Source: UBA2779 sp965232165
GTDB lineage: Bacteria > Spirochaetota > Spirochaetia > DSM-2461
Assembly: GCA_965232165.1 (NCBI GenBank)
Contig: CBDDOY010000001.1
Span: 1,488,001-1,552,000, forward strand
DNA length: 64,000 nucleotides
Reading direction: 5' to 3'
Shown: positions 26,481-35,209 of the stretch, piece by piece
How the letters are laid out: each line of letters begins with the position of its first letter
How positions within the stretch are numbered: the stretch's first letter is position 1
Notes under the pieces: model-generated
The model's input: the letters and a program-made list of their open reading frames with translations, nothing else
Told to the model about the DNA's origin: nothing
The model's database searches: none
Position numbers and translations under genes: made by a program

Positions 26481-29400
26481 TCTTTGAATTCGGTGAAGAA
26501 CGGCGCTATGAACTGAGCGATTACCATCTTCAGGCCCCATTTTCCAGCTTCCTGCCGGGTATTGCCGGGCCTGATGGCACCCCCCTTTGGTGCTTCTACG
26601 TCAATAGAGGGCAGGGAGTCGCAGGGTTTGGCCATACAGACAAGAATCACCCCATCCTCGAGTTCAAACCGGCAGATCAGGCCTATCGGGACACAGCCAG
26701 GATGGGTTTCCGTACCTTCTTGAGGCTAAACGGAGAGCTAAGAGAAGCCTTTGCCGCTGTCCCGAATGGCCCTTCCCCCGCACGGCGGCTTTCGGTGGGA
26801 CGCTCCGGATTTCATATTATTGAAAACGATGGAAGGCTGCGGGTTAAGGTGGATTATGCCACGGTGCCGGGGGAAAGCTATCCCGGGCTGCTTCGGCACC
26901 TTGAGATTAGAAATATTTCCAGACAGCCCATATCGCTGGAACTCCTCGACGGTCTTCCCAGGGTTACGCCCTTCGGCATAAATGATGCCGCGTTGAAAAC
27001 CATGAGCAGCACGGCTGCGGCATGGATAGAAACTGAGCTGACGACTCCTGGGGTACCGGTCTTTCGCATTCGTGCCAGCATGGATGATACGGTTGAAGTC
27101 GGCCCCGTGGACGGCTATCACTTCATGGCTGCCGTTGCCCATACTGCCGGGGAAGACAAGGTTCTCCAGCCCCTGGTGGATGCCGCGATGATCTTTGGGG
27201 GCGATTTGGCGTTTGATTCCCCACGGCGCTTTCTGGACGGCGGTCTCAAGGCCGTGATGGCCGAGAATCCGGTGCTCATGGGCCGCTACCCGGCTGCCTT
27301 CACCGGGCTTGAGGAAACTTTGCAGCCAGGGGAAAAGGTCAGTCTGTATACAATTTATGGATATGCCGCCAATTCCCAGAATATGGATGATGCCCGGCGT
27401 GACTGGCGATTGAGTCAATGGTTCGAGAATAAGTTCTGCGAATACCGAAAACGGGTGGACGAGTGCATTTCTCCGTTTATGATGAGTACCGCAATGGCTA
27501 ATCTGGATGCCTACACCGCCCAAACCGCCTTGGATAACACCCTGCGCGGAGGAATGCCGGTGGTATGGGGGGAGGGAGATTCAGCCCGAACCTATCATCT
27601 TTACAGCCGTAAACATGGAGATATGGAGCGGGATTACAACGATTTCTCGCTCACCCCCACGCGGTACTCATCGGGTTTCGGCAACTACCGGGACATGAAT
27701 CAGAACCGCCGTATCGATGTTGCCGTGCAGCCCAAGGTGGACACGTCGATAATCAGACAATTCATGGACTTGATTCAGCCCGATGGATACAACCCCCTTA
27801 TCGTCAAGGTCGGCGGCTTCCGGCTATGCGGGAAGGCGCGTGATAACATTCTCAATCGTTTCCCGAACTTGGCGCTCCCGGAAGATGGCATCTTCACGCC
27901 CGGCGATCTCGCCAACGCCTATATTGCACCGAAAGACTTCCCCGTTATTTTAGGAGCAGCCGAATACATGCCCGACGCCCATTTCGGTGAGGGCTATTGG
28001 GTAGACCACTGGACCTACAATCTCGATCTGATTGATCAGTACCTCCGCATCTACCCTGACCGGAAAGAAGCATTGCTCTTCGCTTCCGCCGATTACCGCT
28101 GGTATGTCAGCCCGGGTATACGCATTCGGTCAATGTCTGAGCGTTTCAGGTCGGCCAAAGAGGGCATTATTGCCGAAAGCCATCTGATCGAAGAGCATGG
28201 TGACAGCTATTTCCTTGAATACCGATCCACCCTGGCCGAGAAACTCATCACCCTCGCTCTGGTTAAATGCTCCGTCCTCGGATACGAGGAAAGGGGTTTG
28301 GAGATGGAAGCCGGCCGTCCAGGCTGGTACGATGCCCTCAACGGCCTGCCGGGACATTTTGGGTCTTCCTTGAGCGATGGTGTGGAACTTCTCCGTCTTA
28401 TCCGCATGATATTGTCTTTTACAGAGAACAGCCGGGAGCGGACTGTTACCCTGTTCGGCGCCGCCTGGACTCTCCTTGATGATTTGCGATCCATTGCAGG
28501 ACTCAGGGACAGACATGAACGCTGGCTGGCCCGAGAGAAGGCCCGTGTCACGTACCGGACGGCCTTAGCAGGCGGAGAGCCAATGGTGGAGGAGCGTGCT
28601 GTAGGCGGAGGGGGGGTTATTGATTTCCTCATCGGCGAGGAGCGACGCCTGGGCGGGGCATTGACGGCCGCCGCTGCCGATAATGACGGGCTATTGCCCA
28701 CGTATTATCGCTTTGAGACCGAGTCCTGGACTGTTCCGCAAAATGGGTATGTCCTGCCGTCCAGGCTGGTGAGAAAAGACTTACCGCTCTTTCTGGAGGG
28801 GATGGTGAAACAGATGAAAATATCCTCATCCGCTACAGAAAAGCTGGCGGTGCATGAAGCGGTTAAGAAGAGTCCCTTGTACGATTCCGAACTTGGCCTA
28901 TATGTTCTAAATGCGCCCTTGGATGGCCAGCCTGCCACCCTGGGTCGGGCCAATGCCTTTCCCTGCGGGTGGCTGGAAAACGGTTCGGTGTGGCTGCACA
29001 TGGAATACAAATACCTCCTTGAGCTGCTCCGCACCGGAGATGGGGAACTCTTCTGGTCTGAGGCCATGCGCATCCTGATACCCTTCCTGGATTCTAAGCG
29101 CTATGGCCGGAGCCCCTATGAAAACAGCTCCTTCATCGCCTCTAGCCGATATCCGGTGAAATCATGCCGCGGCAGAGGCTTTGTAGGGCGTCTCTCCGGT
29201 GCCACGGCGGAGTATCTCACGATGTGGTCGGAGTTTCTCATCGGTCAACAGCCCATCGTGATGGAAGAGGGTAAACCAGTGTTCCGTCCCGCGCCCCTGT
29301 TGCCTGCCGCCTTGTTCCGGCAGGATGACTCCTTGGAATTTGTCCTCTTCGGTGCCACTCACACCCGGTACGAGAATCCAGACAGAATCAACCTCTTTGC

Positions 29401-29548
29401 GGATTCCTGCCGCATCGATTCGATGTGCGTTTGGGATGGATGCGAACGGGAGTATATTGACCACCTGCCCGCGCCAGAGGTGAACAAGCTAAGAAAGGGT
29501 GAAATCAAAAGGCTTAGGGTGGTGTTTAAGCCTGTAGCACCCCAGTAA
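26477..29548 (+). CDS. Large glycoside phosphorylase-like protein (GH94/GH149/GH161 kind), probably beta-1,3-glucan phosphorylase
   Basis: A 1023-residue protein without signal peptide, starting at an ATG inside the ATGA overlap with the GH16 stop. The N-terminal half is beta-sandwich-like (WCFYVNRGQGVAGFGHTDKNHPI). The C-terminal half is an (alpha/alpha)6 barrel (GEGYWVDHWTYNLDLIDQYL; GRPGWYDALNGLPGHFGSS; YGRSPYENSSFIASS). These features and the length fit the long inverting phosphorylases once annotated as cellobiose phosphorylases, among them the beta-1,3-oligoglucan families GH149 and GH161. Coupling to a GH16 enzyme and a sugar importer supports cytoplasmic phosphorolysis of laminari-oligosaccharides to glucose-1-phosphate. 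The exact family is my inference. Because of the upstream frameshift this region is open as one 1371-codon frame from 25433. Confidence 0.7.
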   Translation: MIFEFGEERRYELSDYHLQAPFSSFLPGIAGPDGTPLWCFYVNRGQGVAGFGHTDKNHPILEFKPADQAYRDTARMGFRTFLRLNGELREAFAAVPNGPSPARRLSVGRSGFHIIENDGRLRVKVDYATVPGESYPGLLRHLEIRNISRQPISLELLDGLPRVTPFGINDAALKTMSSTAAAWIETELTTPGVPVFRIRASMDDTVEVGPVDGYHFMAAVAHTAGEDKVLQPLVDAAMIFGGDLAFDSPRRFLDGGLKAVMAENPVLMGRYPAAFTGLEETLQPGEKVSLYTIYGYAANSQNMDDARRDWRLSQWFENKFCEYRKRVDECISPFMMSTAMANLDAYTAQTALDNTLRGGMPVVWGEGDSARTYHLYSRKHGDMERDYNDFSLTPTRYSSGFGNYRDMNQNRRIDVAVQPKVDTSIIRQFMDLIQPDGYNPLIVKVGGFRLCGKARDNILNRFPNLALPEDGIFTPGDLANAYIAPKDFPVILGAAEYMPDAHFGEGYWVDHWTYNLDLIDQYLRIYPDRKEALLFASADYRWYVSPGIRIRSMSERFRSAKEGIIAESHLIEEHGDSYFLEYRSTLAEKLITLALVKCSVLGYEERGLEMEAGRPGWYDALNGLPGHFGSSLSDGVELLRLIRMILSFTENSRERTVTLFGAAWTLLDDLRSIAGLRDRHERWLAREKARVTYRTALAGGEPMVEERAVGGGGVIDFLIGEERRLGGALTAAAADNDGLLPTYYRFETESWTVPQNGYVLPSRLVRKDLPLFLEGMVKQMKISSSATEKLAVHEAVKKSPLYDSELGLYVLNAPLDGQPATLGRANAFPCGWLENGSVWLHMEYKYLLELLRTGDGELFWSEAMRILIPFLDSKRYGRSPYENSSFIASSRYPVKSCRGRGFVGRLSGATAEYLTMWSEFLIGQQPIVMEEGKPVFRPAPLLPAALFRQDDSLEFVLFGATHTRYENPDRINLFADSCRIDSMCVWDGCEREYIDHLPAPEVNKLRKGEIKRLRVVFKPVAPQ

Positions 29549-29610
29549 ACAGAAGCAAAATGAATGGTTTTCCGCCTTAAAAGAGGCATCTGGGAGCGAA
29601 TTGGATTCTC

Positions 29611-29681
29611 GAACCACGAATGGACACGAATGAATGGATGAGCCACGAATGGTTATTCTGACCGCAGATGAACACAGATGG
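29611..29681. repeat. Solo CCACGAA-type short repeat
   Basis: Contains AACCACGAATGGACACGAATG, GCCACGAATGG and ACCGCAGATGAACACAGATGG. This is the same style of CAC-GAA phrase repetition as the big array at 8691-12774, though not the same unit. Confidence 0.5.
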
Positions 29682-29706
29682 TTTCATGCTTCACCTCCAT
29701 AAATAA

Positions 29707-29946
29707 TCATGAGCATTGAACGGTGACAAAGAAACGTTCTGCTCTTCTTCTTCGATGGTTCAGGATGATATTTCTGGCCAGCCGCCGGATGCAGTCGGCT
29801 ACGGTTTTGAGCGAAACATGCAGAGACCGGGCGATGTTGCTCTGCCGGTGGAAACACCTAAAATCGATATGCTTCTGGGCGTAATAATCGGGATCAGGGC
29901 AATGGGGCAGGTTGAGGTCTTTCTCCTGAAATGAATGAATTGGTCT
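29707..29946 (-). pseudogene. Fragment of an unidentified helix-turn-helix protein, possibly a transposase
   Basis: A minus-strand frame is open for 79 codons with no start codon. It reads DLNLPHCPDPDYYAQKHIDF, then RQSNIARSLHVSLKTVADCI, a plausible helix-turn-helix, and ends in an Arg-rich tail. The style recalls the N-terminal end of some transposases, but no family could be named. The plus-strand frames over the same DNA look non-coding. Confidence 0.35.
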
Positions 29947-30044
29947 TCAGAAGTAATGACTGCGGAATTCGGCCTATTTCTTTGATTTGTGACAAGGTTG
30001 GGGACACACTCAAAGCATTGCAGGTGATCCTGTGGATTAGCGGC

Positions 30045-30830
30045 CTAACCTCCCAGCCGCTCTATTCCTGTTCTGGCATCTTCCATAGACGGCTGGAGTT
30101 CCAATGCCCTCGCATAGGCCGTTCGAGCACCTTCGGTATCAAGGCTTTGTTCCTTCGCATACCCCAGCCTTGCCCACCACTGAGCAACGTGCGGATTGTG
30201 GTAAAGGGCTGTCGTAATGGCAATATCGGCATGATGATATTCCTCAAGGCGGATAAAAATCTCCCCCATGAAATAATAAACAGAGCCGATACGGGCCGCC
30301 TGGGTGTTCGTACTTAAGGAAACATATTCTTCAAAGAGGGCGAGGGCTTCTATGGTCCTGCCCATGTAGTACAGCGCCTCTGCTTCTATCTCGATAATCC
30401 TGATGTCGTAGCGGATCTCCTCCCGCGCCTGCCTTGCCGATGTGAGAGCTTTCTCGTACGAGCCAAGCCGCAGGTACGACCAGCCCAGGACGCTGTAAGA
30501 ATCCATTCGGCGTTTAGCCTGATCACGTCCTCTTTCTTCGAGTTCTTTCAGGCAGATTCTGACAGCCTCGCTGTATCGTCCCTGCCGATAAAACAACAGG
30601 GCATCTTCTTCCTGGGCGCCGAGGCCGACGGCGATTAAGATAAGGGCACCTCTAAGAAACAGCTTTAGGAAATTGACGAAGAAATTTTTTGTCGATACAA
30701 GGCGGCAAAAGCGGAGCGCAACTGGGCTACGTAAGCATTTTGACAACGCAGTAGCGGCGGAAAAGTCCGAGTCAAGAACTAAATGGGGTTTTTTAGAGGT
30801 GCCCATAAGTATGCCGAGTATTCGAGTCAT
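30045..30830 (-). CDS. Exported tetratricopeptide-repeat protein with a MITE inserted in its signal peptide
   Basis: A 261-codon frame. Residues ~70-261 are TPR-like helical pairs (LLFYRQGRYSEAVRICLKEL; AEALYYMGRTIEALALFEEY; VAQWWARLGYAKEQSLDTEG), usually protein-binding. The start ATG overlaps the stop of the upstream bactofilin gene (30827-30830), so the two are coupled. Codons 10-64 are encoded by MITE copy B plus a 4-bp duplication, 165 bp in all, keeping the frame. Removing them gives MTRILGILILIAVGLGAQEE, a clean signal peptide. The gene is thus open but its signal is now split by 55 foreign residues; secretion may be lost or start elsewhere. Confidence 0.75.
   Translation of the reverse strand: MTRILGILMGTSKKPHLVLDSDFSAATALSKCLRSPVALRFCRLVSTKNFFVNFLKLFLRGALILIAVGLGAQEEDALLFYRQGRYSEAVRICLKELEERGRDQAKRRMDSYSVLGWSYLRLGSYEKALTSARQAREEIRYDIRIIEIEAEALYYMGRTIEALALFEEYVSLSTNTQAARIGSVYYFMGEIFIRLEEYHHADIAITTALYHNPHVAQWWARLGYAKEQSLDTEGARTAYARALELQPSMEDARTGIERLGG
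30644..30804. mobile_element. MITE family 1, full copy B (inside TPR gene)
   Basis: A 161-bp element with ends GGGCACCTCTAAGAAAC and GTTTTTTAGAGGTGCCC, flanked on both sides by ATAA. It is oriented opposite to copy A. It contains no stop codon in the frame of the host gene. Confidence 0.9.
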
Positions 30831-31180
30831 GACGGCTTCATCCGGCTTATGCCATCAAATCGGCAACCGGTGCTCATAACGATTTTCGGCGCGGTTATAT
30901 TGCCGACCACCACGGCGTTTCCCTGGAGTTCCACTCTCGATGAGGCATGGATGTCCCCGCGTACACAGCCCTGGACAAACACGGTGTCGGCAACGATGTT
31001 GGCCTCTACTTCGGCTTCAGGAGCGATGTAAAGTTTTCCTGTCGACTGGACTTTACCTGTATACCGGCCCTTTATCATAAGTTCTTTTGTGTAGGTGACC
31101 TCGCCGGTGAAGCTAATATCTTCGGCCAGCACGGTATCGAGCTTACTCTCGTCAATCCTGCGTTCATGGATTTCAGCCAT
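30827..31180 (-). CDS. Bactofilin (polymer-forming cytoskeletal protein)
   Basis: A 117-residue protein made almost wholly of the bactofilin beta-helix: SFTGEVTYTKELMIKGRYTG, KLYIAPEAEVEANIVADTVF, GCVRGDIHASSRVELQGNAV, with the repeated hydrophobic/Gly spacing of about 17 residues. Bactofilins polymerise without nucleotide and organise cell shape and wall enzymes; in spirochaetes they affect cell form and motility. The start is set at ATG 31180 (MAEIHERR), 6 nt after GAGG; ATG 31183 and TTG 31192 are also in frame. The gene lies 8 bp downstream of tyrA and is coupled to the TPR gene by an ATGA overlap. Confidence 0.88.
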   Translation of the reverse strand: MAEIHERRIDESKLDTVLAEDISFTGEVTYTKELMIKGRYTGKVQSTGKLYIAPEAEVEANIVADTVFVQGCVRGDIHASSRVELQGNAVVVGNITAPKIVMSTGCRFDGISRMKPS

Positions 31181-31188
31181 CATCTTCC

Positions 31189-31914
31189 TCAAATTGAATT
31201 GAATTGACTCATCATCTCATCAATAGCCGCTTGAAATTCATTTCGCATCTGCACCGTGTATTGATTATGGTGTTGGAGATCAATGAACAACTCCCATGAA
31301 TCGTTACAGGTTTGAGCTATGATGTCCAGTAGGTTTTTATACCCTGCAGTTCCGATGGGACTGGGGGCAAGGTTCAGCCTGCCTAATACCCGGCCTATGA
31401 CATGGGTGATTCCCTGGGTGTATGCCGCCTCACGGTCGTGTTCATCGGGAGTCATTTCAATCACCTGCAAGCCGAGGGATGAGAAGAGACGGCGCCACAG
31501 AGCAAGCAAATCAGGTTGAATGCGCAGGGGAGAAAGGACTATGGGCAATCCTTCCAGGCCGCTTCTTCCCGAATCGGGGCCAAACATGGGGTGAGTGGCG
31601 AGAATGCTCACAGTTTCGGGAAGGATGCGCATCATGGACTGGGCCGGATACACCTTGACGGAACATGTATCCATCACCAGTGTGCCGGCCTGCAGCCTGG
31701 GAGCAATACGCTTCAGCACGTCCTCCATCGATGATATGGCAACACAGAGGATGAGAACATCGGCAGATAGAACCGCCTCTTCGTCTGCCTTTTTAACCCT
31801 GGGAGGTGCGGGTCTGCCGAGGTTTCGAGACCAGGCGGCAACCTCGAATTTTTGACTTAACATATCTGCCCAGTAGTATCCAAACCGACCAAGCCCGTAC
31901 ACGCCGATTAACAT
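31189..31914 (-). CDS. tyrA: Prephenate/arogenate dehydrogenase
   Basis: A 241-residue NAD(P)-dependent dehydrogenase. The Rossmann motif is MLIGVYGLGRFGYYWADML (GxGxxG). The substrate-binding HPMFGPDSG, with the catalytic-region His, is the hallmark of TyrA; DEHDREAAYTQGITHVIGR is the helical continuation. It oxidatively decarboxylates prephenate in tyrosine synthesis. No chorismate mutase or ACT domain is attached, so it is a short form. It is divergent from pta with 84 bp between the starts, and is followed by bactofilin. Confidence 0.85.
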   Translation of the reverse strand: MLIGVYGLGRFGYYWADMLSQKFEVAAWSRNLGRPAPPRVKKADEEAVLSADVLILCVAISSMEDVLKRIAPRLQAGTLVMDTCSVKVYPAQSMMRILPETVSILATHPMFGPDSGRSGLEGLPIVLSPLRIQPDLLALWRRLFSSLGLQVIEMTPDEHDREAAYTQGITHVIGRVLGRLNLAPSPIGTAGYKNLLDIIAQTCNDSWELFIDLQHHNQYTVQMRNEFQAAIDEMMSQFNSI

Positions 31915-31998
31915 GGCTTCTATTCTACCACCTAATAGGCTTGTGTGGTAAACAGAGTTCTGATAGCGTTGAGAATACTGGGAGCAAAGGGAGAATTC

Positions 31999-33000
31999 AT
32001 GTCATTCAGCGAAAAAATGTTTGAACTGGCAGGGGCAATGAACAAGAGCCTAGTGCTGCCTGAAGGGACGGAGCCCCGTACATTGCGGGCCGCGCGGATT
32101 GTGGCCGATAGGCACATCGCCAAGATGGTCTATCTGGTGGGCGCACCGGATAAAATCAAAAGGGCAGCCGATGAAGTCGATGTGAGTTTGGATGGGCTTC
32201 ATATAGTTGATCCAGCGGCTTCCAAGTGGTTAGATGCCTATGCCGAAGCCTATCATTCCATGCGGAGGCATAAGGGCCTCAGCCTCGAAGAGGCCCGGAT
32301 CAAAATAACCGACCCCGTATCATGGGGGGCGATGATGGTGCATAGGGGAGATGCAGAGGCCATGGTCGCAGGTGCCGCCAGTGCTACGGCTAAGGTTTTG
32401 GTGGCGGGATTTACCATCATAAAGACGGCGCCGGGAGTTAAATCGGCCTCTTCATGCTTTGTGATGGATTTCCCGGACAAGCATTGGGGCAAGGATGGGA
32501 TGATGATCTTCTCGGACTGCGCCACCATCCCCGAACCGACGGCAGAACAGTTGTCCGAAATAACCATCGCTTCTGCCGCCTCTTGCCGTACTTATTTACA
32601 GACAGACCCCATAGTGGCGATGCTGTCCTTCTCCACGAAGGGCTCGGCTTCACATCCTTTGATCGAAAAAGTATTGGAAGCATTAAAAATGGTGAAACAG
32701 AAGGAACCGAATCTCATCGTCGATGGAGAGTTGCAATTGGATGCCGCCATCGTCCCCGCCGTGGGCCTGAAAAAGGCGCCTAGGTCGCCGGTGGCCGGCA
32801 AGGCCAACACCCTCATCTTCCCTGATCTTCAGGCCGGTAACATCGGCTACAAAATTGCCCAGCAATTCTCAAAAGCGGGGGCATATGGCCCCTTCCTTCA
32901 GGGGTTCAATAAGCCGATTAGCGACCTTTCCCGCGGCGCCTCCGTGGACGACATTGTCAACACCTGTGCCGTAACGCTTACCCAGGTGAAATCGGGATGA
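31999..33000 (+). CDS. pta: Phosphate acetyltransferase
   Basis: A 333-residue cytoplasmic enzyme of the PTA_PTB family, of the usual length for the single-domain form. Visible family features are KSLVLPEGTEPRTLRAA near the N-terminus, DAEAMVAGAASATAKVL, SASSCFVMDFPDK, VDGELQLDAAIVPAV, and ANTLIFPDLQAGNIGYKI. It converts acetyl-CoA and phosphate to acetyl phosphate for ATP formation with acetate kinase. ATG 31999 is chosen because AAAGGGAG precedes it and the family begins near MSFSEKMFE; an in-frame upstream start at 31945 adds 18 residues without support. Its stop overlaps the dapB start (ATGA). Confidence 0.92.
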   Translation: MSFSEKMFELAGAMNKSLVLPEGTEPRTLRAARIVADRHIAKMVYLVGAPDKIKRAADEVDVSLDGLHIVDPAASKWLDAYAEAYHSMRRHKGLSLEEARIKITDPVSWGAMMVHRGDAEAMVAGAASATAKVLVAGFTIIKTAPGVKSASSCFVMDFPDKHWGKDGMMIFSDCATIPEPTAEQLSEITIASAASCRTYLQTDPIVAMLSFSTKGSASHPLIEKVLEALKMVKQKEPNLIVDGELQLDAAIVPAVGLKKAPRSPVAGKANTLIFPDLQAGNIGYKIAQQFSKAGAYGPFLQGFNKPISDLSRGASVDDIVNTCAVTLTQVKSG

Positions 33001-33743
33001 AAGTCGTCATCGTCGGTTATGGACGTATGGGGAGGCTCATTGAAGAGGTTCTTCACGAGAGGGGACATGGGGTTAAGTGCCGAGTCGATAATGCCGGGTC
33101 AGGCGATGAATCGACAGTGAACCATGATATTCTCAATGGCGCCGACGGGGTTATCGAATTCGCGTTGGCTGAGGGAGTGAAGGAGCGGATCGAAATATAT
33201 GCGGCATCGGGTTTGCCTGCCGTCATTGGGACGACCGGCTGGAATGACCTTGAAACCGCTGCAAAAGCACGGTATTCAAGCAGTGCAGGGGCCTTATTGC
33301 GAGGAACGAATTTTTCCCTAGGCGCACACCTCTTCTTCCGTCTAACGGCCATGGCCGCTAAACTCCTCAACAATGCAGAAGAATATGATGTGGCACTTAC
33401 CGAGTATCACCATCGTGCTAAAGCCGACTATCCTTCGGGTACGGCCTTGACTGCCGCCGAGGGCATGCTCGCAGCCCTGGACAGGAAGAAGAGAATTCTG
33501 ACCGATCTTTCCGATACTCCCATCCCTCACGATGCTCTCCAAGTTGCCGCCATACGGCTCGGATCGGTCCCTGGGATTCATGAGCTGCGGATGGATTCTC
33601 CCTTTGATTCTCTCGTCATACGCCATGAGGCTAGAAACCGCAGAGGGTTTGCATTGGGGGCAGTACGCGGGTTAGAGTGGCTTGATGGAAAAACCGGCTG
33701 GTATGAGGCCGATGAATTCATCAATGATATATTGAGCGAATAG
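32997..33743 (+). CDS. dapB: 4-hydroxy-tetrahydrodipicolinate reductase
   Basis: A 248-residue NAD(P)H-dependent enzyme of lysine and meso-diaminopimelate synthesis. The nucleotide-binding motif is IVGYGRMGRLIEEVL. The DapB signature is EYHHRAKADYPSGTALTAAE, with the catalytic His pair, Lys and the PSGTA substrate loop. LIRGTNFS-type residues (LLRGTNFSLGAHLFF) are also in place. It overlaps pta by 4 bp and is followed after 20 bp by dapA, so consecutive pathway steps are encoded together. Confidence 0.93.
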   Translation: MKVVIVGYGRMGRLIEEVLHERGHGVKCRVDNAGSGDESTVNHDILNGADGVIEFALAEGVKERIEIYAASGLPAVIGTTGWNDLETAAKARYSSSAGALLRGTNFSLGAHLFFRLTAMAAKLLNNAEEYDVALTEYHHRAKADYPSGTALTAAEGMLAALDRKKRILTDLSDTPIPHDALQVAAIRLGSVPGIHELRMDSPFDSLVIRHEARNRRGFALGAVRGLEWLDGKTGWYEADEFINDILSE

Positions 33744-33763
33744 GAATAAACAGGGGTAGAAAG

Positions 33764-34633
33764 ATGTTTTCAGGAGTATTGACAGCATTAGTTACACCGT
33801 TCAAACGCAATGGTTCATTAGATTATGAGGCTCTTGATCGATTGATTGAGTTTCAGATCGAAAACGGTGTGAGCGCTTTGGTCCCCATGGGGACGACTGG
33901 TGAGAGTCCTACGGTCAGTCATGAAGAAAACCTGTCTGTAATTGAACGAGTCATCAAGAAAGTCAATGGCCGGGTTCCTGTCATTGCAGGAACGGGGTCC
34001 AATAGCACAGATGAAGCGGTCCAGATGACCAAAGTCGCCAAGAACCTTGGAGCGGCGGGCAGTCTCCAAGTTGCCCCATACTACAACAAGCCCATGCAGG
34101 AAGGTCTTTATCGGCATTTCATGAAAATAGCGGACACCATAGACCTTCCGATGGTGATATACAATATCAAGGGCCGAACAGGGGTGAACATAGAAACTCC
34201 AACACTGATGCGAATGGTCAGGCATCCTCATGTCGTTGCTGTCAAAGAAGCCTCGGGGGACCTTTCTCAGATGATGGACATCTTGAACTCTCGGCCCAAA
34301 GACTTTGATGTGCTTTCCGGAGATGACAACATGGCGCTCCCTCTCACTCTTCTCGGGGGGGCTGGTGTGATATCCGTAGCATCGAATATCTTCCCCCGGC
34401 GCATGAGCGAGATGATAGCGGCTGCGCTTGCCGGCAAGATTGAGAACGCGAGAATCATACACTTCGAGCTATTGCCGTTGTTCAAGGCCCTGTTCTTAGA
34501 GACGAATCCCATTCCAGTCAAATACATTCTGGCCCAAATGGGTATGATAGCGCCGGTCTGGCGGCTCCCTCTCTGTCCGCCCATGGAATCGACAGAAAAT
34601 GCTCTCAACGAAATACTCCAGTCTCTGTCCTAG
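33764..34633 (+). CDS. dapA: 4-hydroxy-tetrahydrodipicolinate synthase
   Basis: A 289-residue aldolase-fold enzyme condensing pyruvate with aspartate semialdehyde. Diagnostic elements: TALVTPFKRNGSLDYEAL, LVPMGTTGESPTVSHEE (Thr-Thr and GESPT), MVIYNIKGRTG (Tyr of the catalytic triad), and VVAVKEASGD, with the Schiff-base Lys. GGGGTAGAAAG precedes the ATG. With dapB it supplies diaminopimelate for peptidoglycan and lysine. The IKGRTG stretch replaces the more usual NVPGRTG/NIPGRTG, a small change in the active-site loop. Confidence 0.93.
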   Translation: MFSGVLTALVTPFKRNGSLDYEALDRLIEFQIENGVSALVPMGTTGESPTVSHEENLSVIERVIKKVNGRVPVIAGTGSNSTDEAVQMTKVAKNLGAAGSLQVAPYYNKPMQEGLYRHFMKIADTIDLPMVIYNIKGRTGVNIETPTLMRMVRHPHVVAVKEASGDLSQMMDILNSRPKDFDVLSGDDNMALPLTLLGGAGVISVASNIFPRRMSEMIAAALAGKIENARIIHFELLPLFKALFLETNPIPVKYILAQMGMIAPVWRLPLCPPMESTENALNEILQSLS

Positions 34634-34781
34634 CACGCCAGCCTTACTGTTGGTTTTTTGGCATTCCCTTCGGCACTTACGAGCCTGATGAGTCGGGCTT
34701 CTCCTGCCTGCGTGCGGAACACGCACAGACAGTGCCTTCGGCACCCTGAAGTATGATTCCAGGCGGGACAGCATCACAGAT
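34634..34781. other. Intergenic with small inverted repeat
   Basis: TGCGTG and CACGCA around 34711-34726 form a short hairpin with a CGGAA loop, between two TTCGGCAC phrases. It may be a REP-like unit and may end dapA transcription. Confidence 0.3.
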
Positions 34782-34988
34782 ATGATCGCCGGCCGAGCGG
34801 TGAATCCACAATCCAAATCGGCAGACCAGCCCAAACCAGTACTCTTGCTGATATCACAGGGCCGGGAAAGGTATTTAAGTCAGAGGGGCATCTATGAAGC
34901 GTTGGACTGGCTCTTGATGCGTCAAAATGCTATTGGGCGCCTTTTACAATGGGATACTCTTCTGGGCACCTCTAAAAAACCCGTTTAG
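34782..34988 (+). pseudogene. Fragment of an unidentified protein cut by a MITE
   Basis: A frame reading MIAGRAVNPQSKSADQPKP and GIYEALDWLLMRQNAIGRLL looks protein-like. It is open upstream without a clear start and runs into MITE copy C at 34964, where it ends in GTSKKPV. Probably a gene remnant; no ribosome-binding site and no family recognised. Confidence 0.25.
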
Positions 34989-35126
34989 TTCTTGACTCGA
35001 TCTTTTCCGCCGCTACCGCGTTGTCAAAATACTCAACTAAGCCCAGCTACGCCCTTAGCTTTTGCCGCCTTGTATCGACAAAAAATTTCTTCGTCAATTT
35101 CCTAAAGCTGTTTTTTAGAGGTGCCC
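34964..35126. mobile_element. MITE family 1, full copy C
   Basis: A 163-bp element, same orientation as copy A, with intact ends (GGGCACCTCTAAAAAACC and TTTTTTAGAGGTGCCC). The flanks (TTCT and TTTT) do not form a clear duplication, so this copy is older or inserted by recombination. Confidence 0.9.
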
Positions 35127-35209
35127 TTTTGACAAGGCGGGGAACACTTTGCAAACTTCTGGCTTGATTTCTTCCGTTGTTGCAGAGAGGCGTGTATTGG
35201 AGAGGCCCT

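Noticed and set aside
29600..29640. tRNA-like TTCGAGA stretch on the minus strand
   Set aside because: No matching acceptor, D or anticodon arms; the sequence belongs to the short CCACGAA repeat.
29716..30317. Plus-strand frames of 72 and 128 codons
   Set aside because: They oppose a protein-like minus-strand fragment and the TPR gene and have no coding character.
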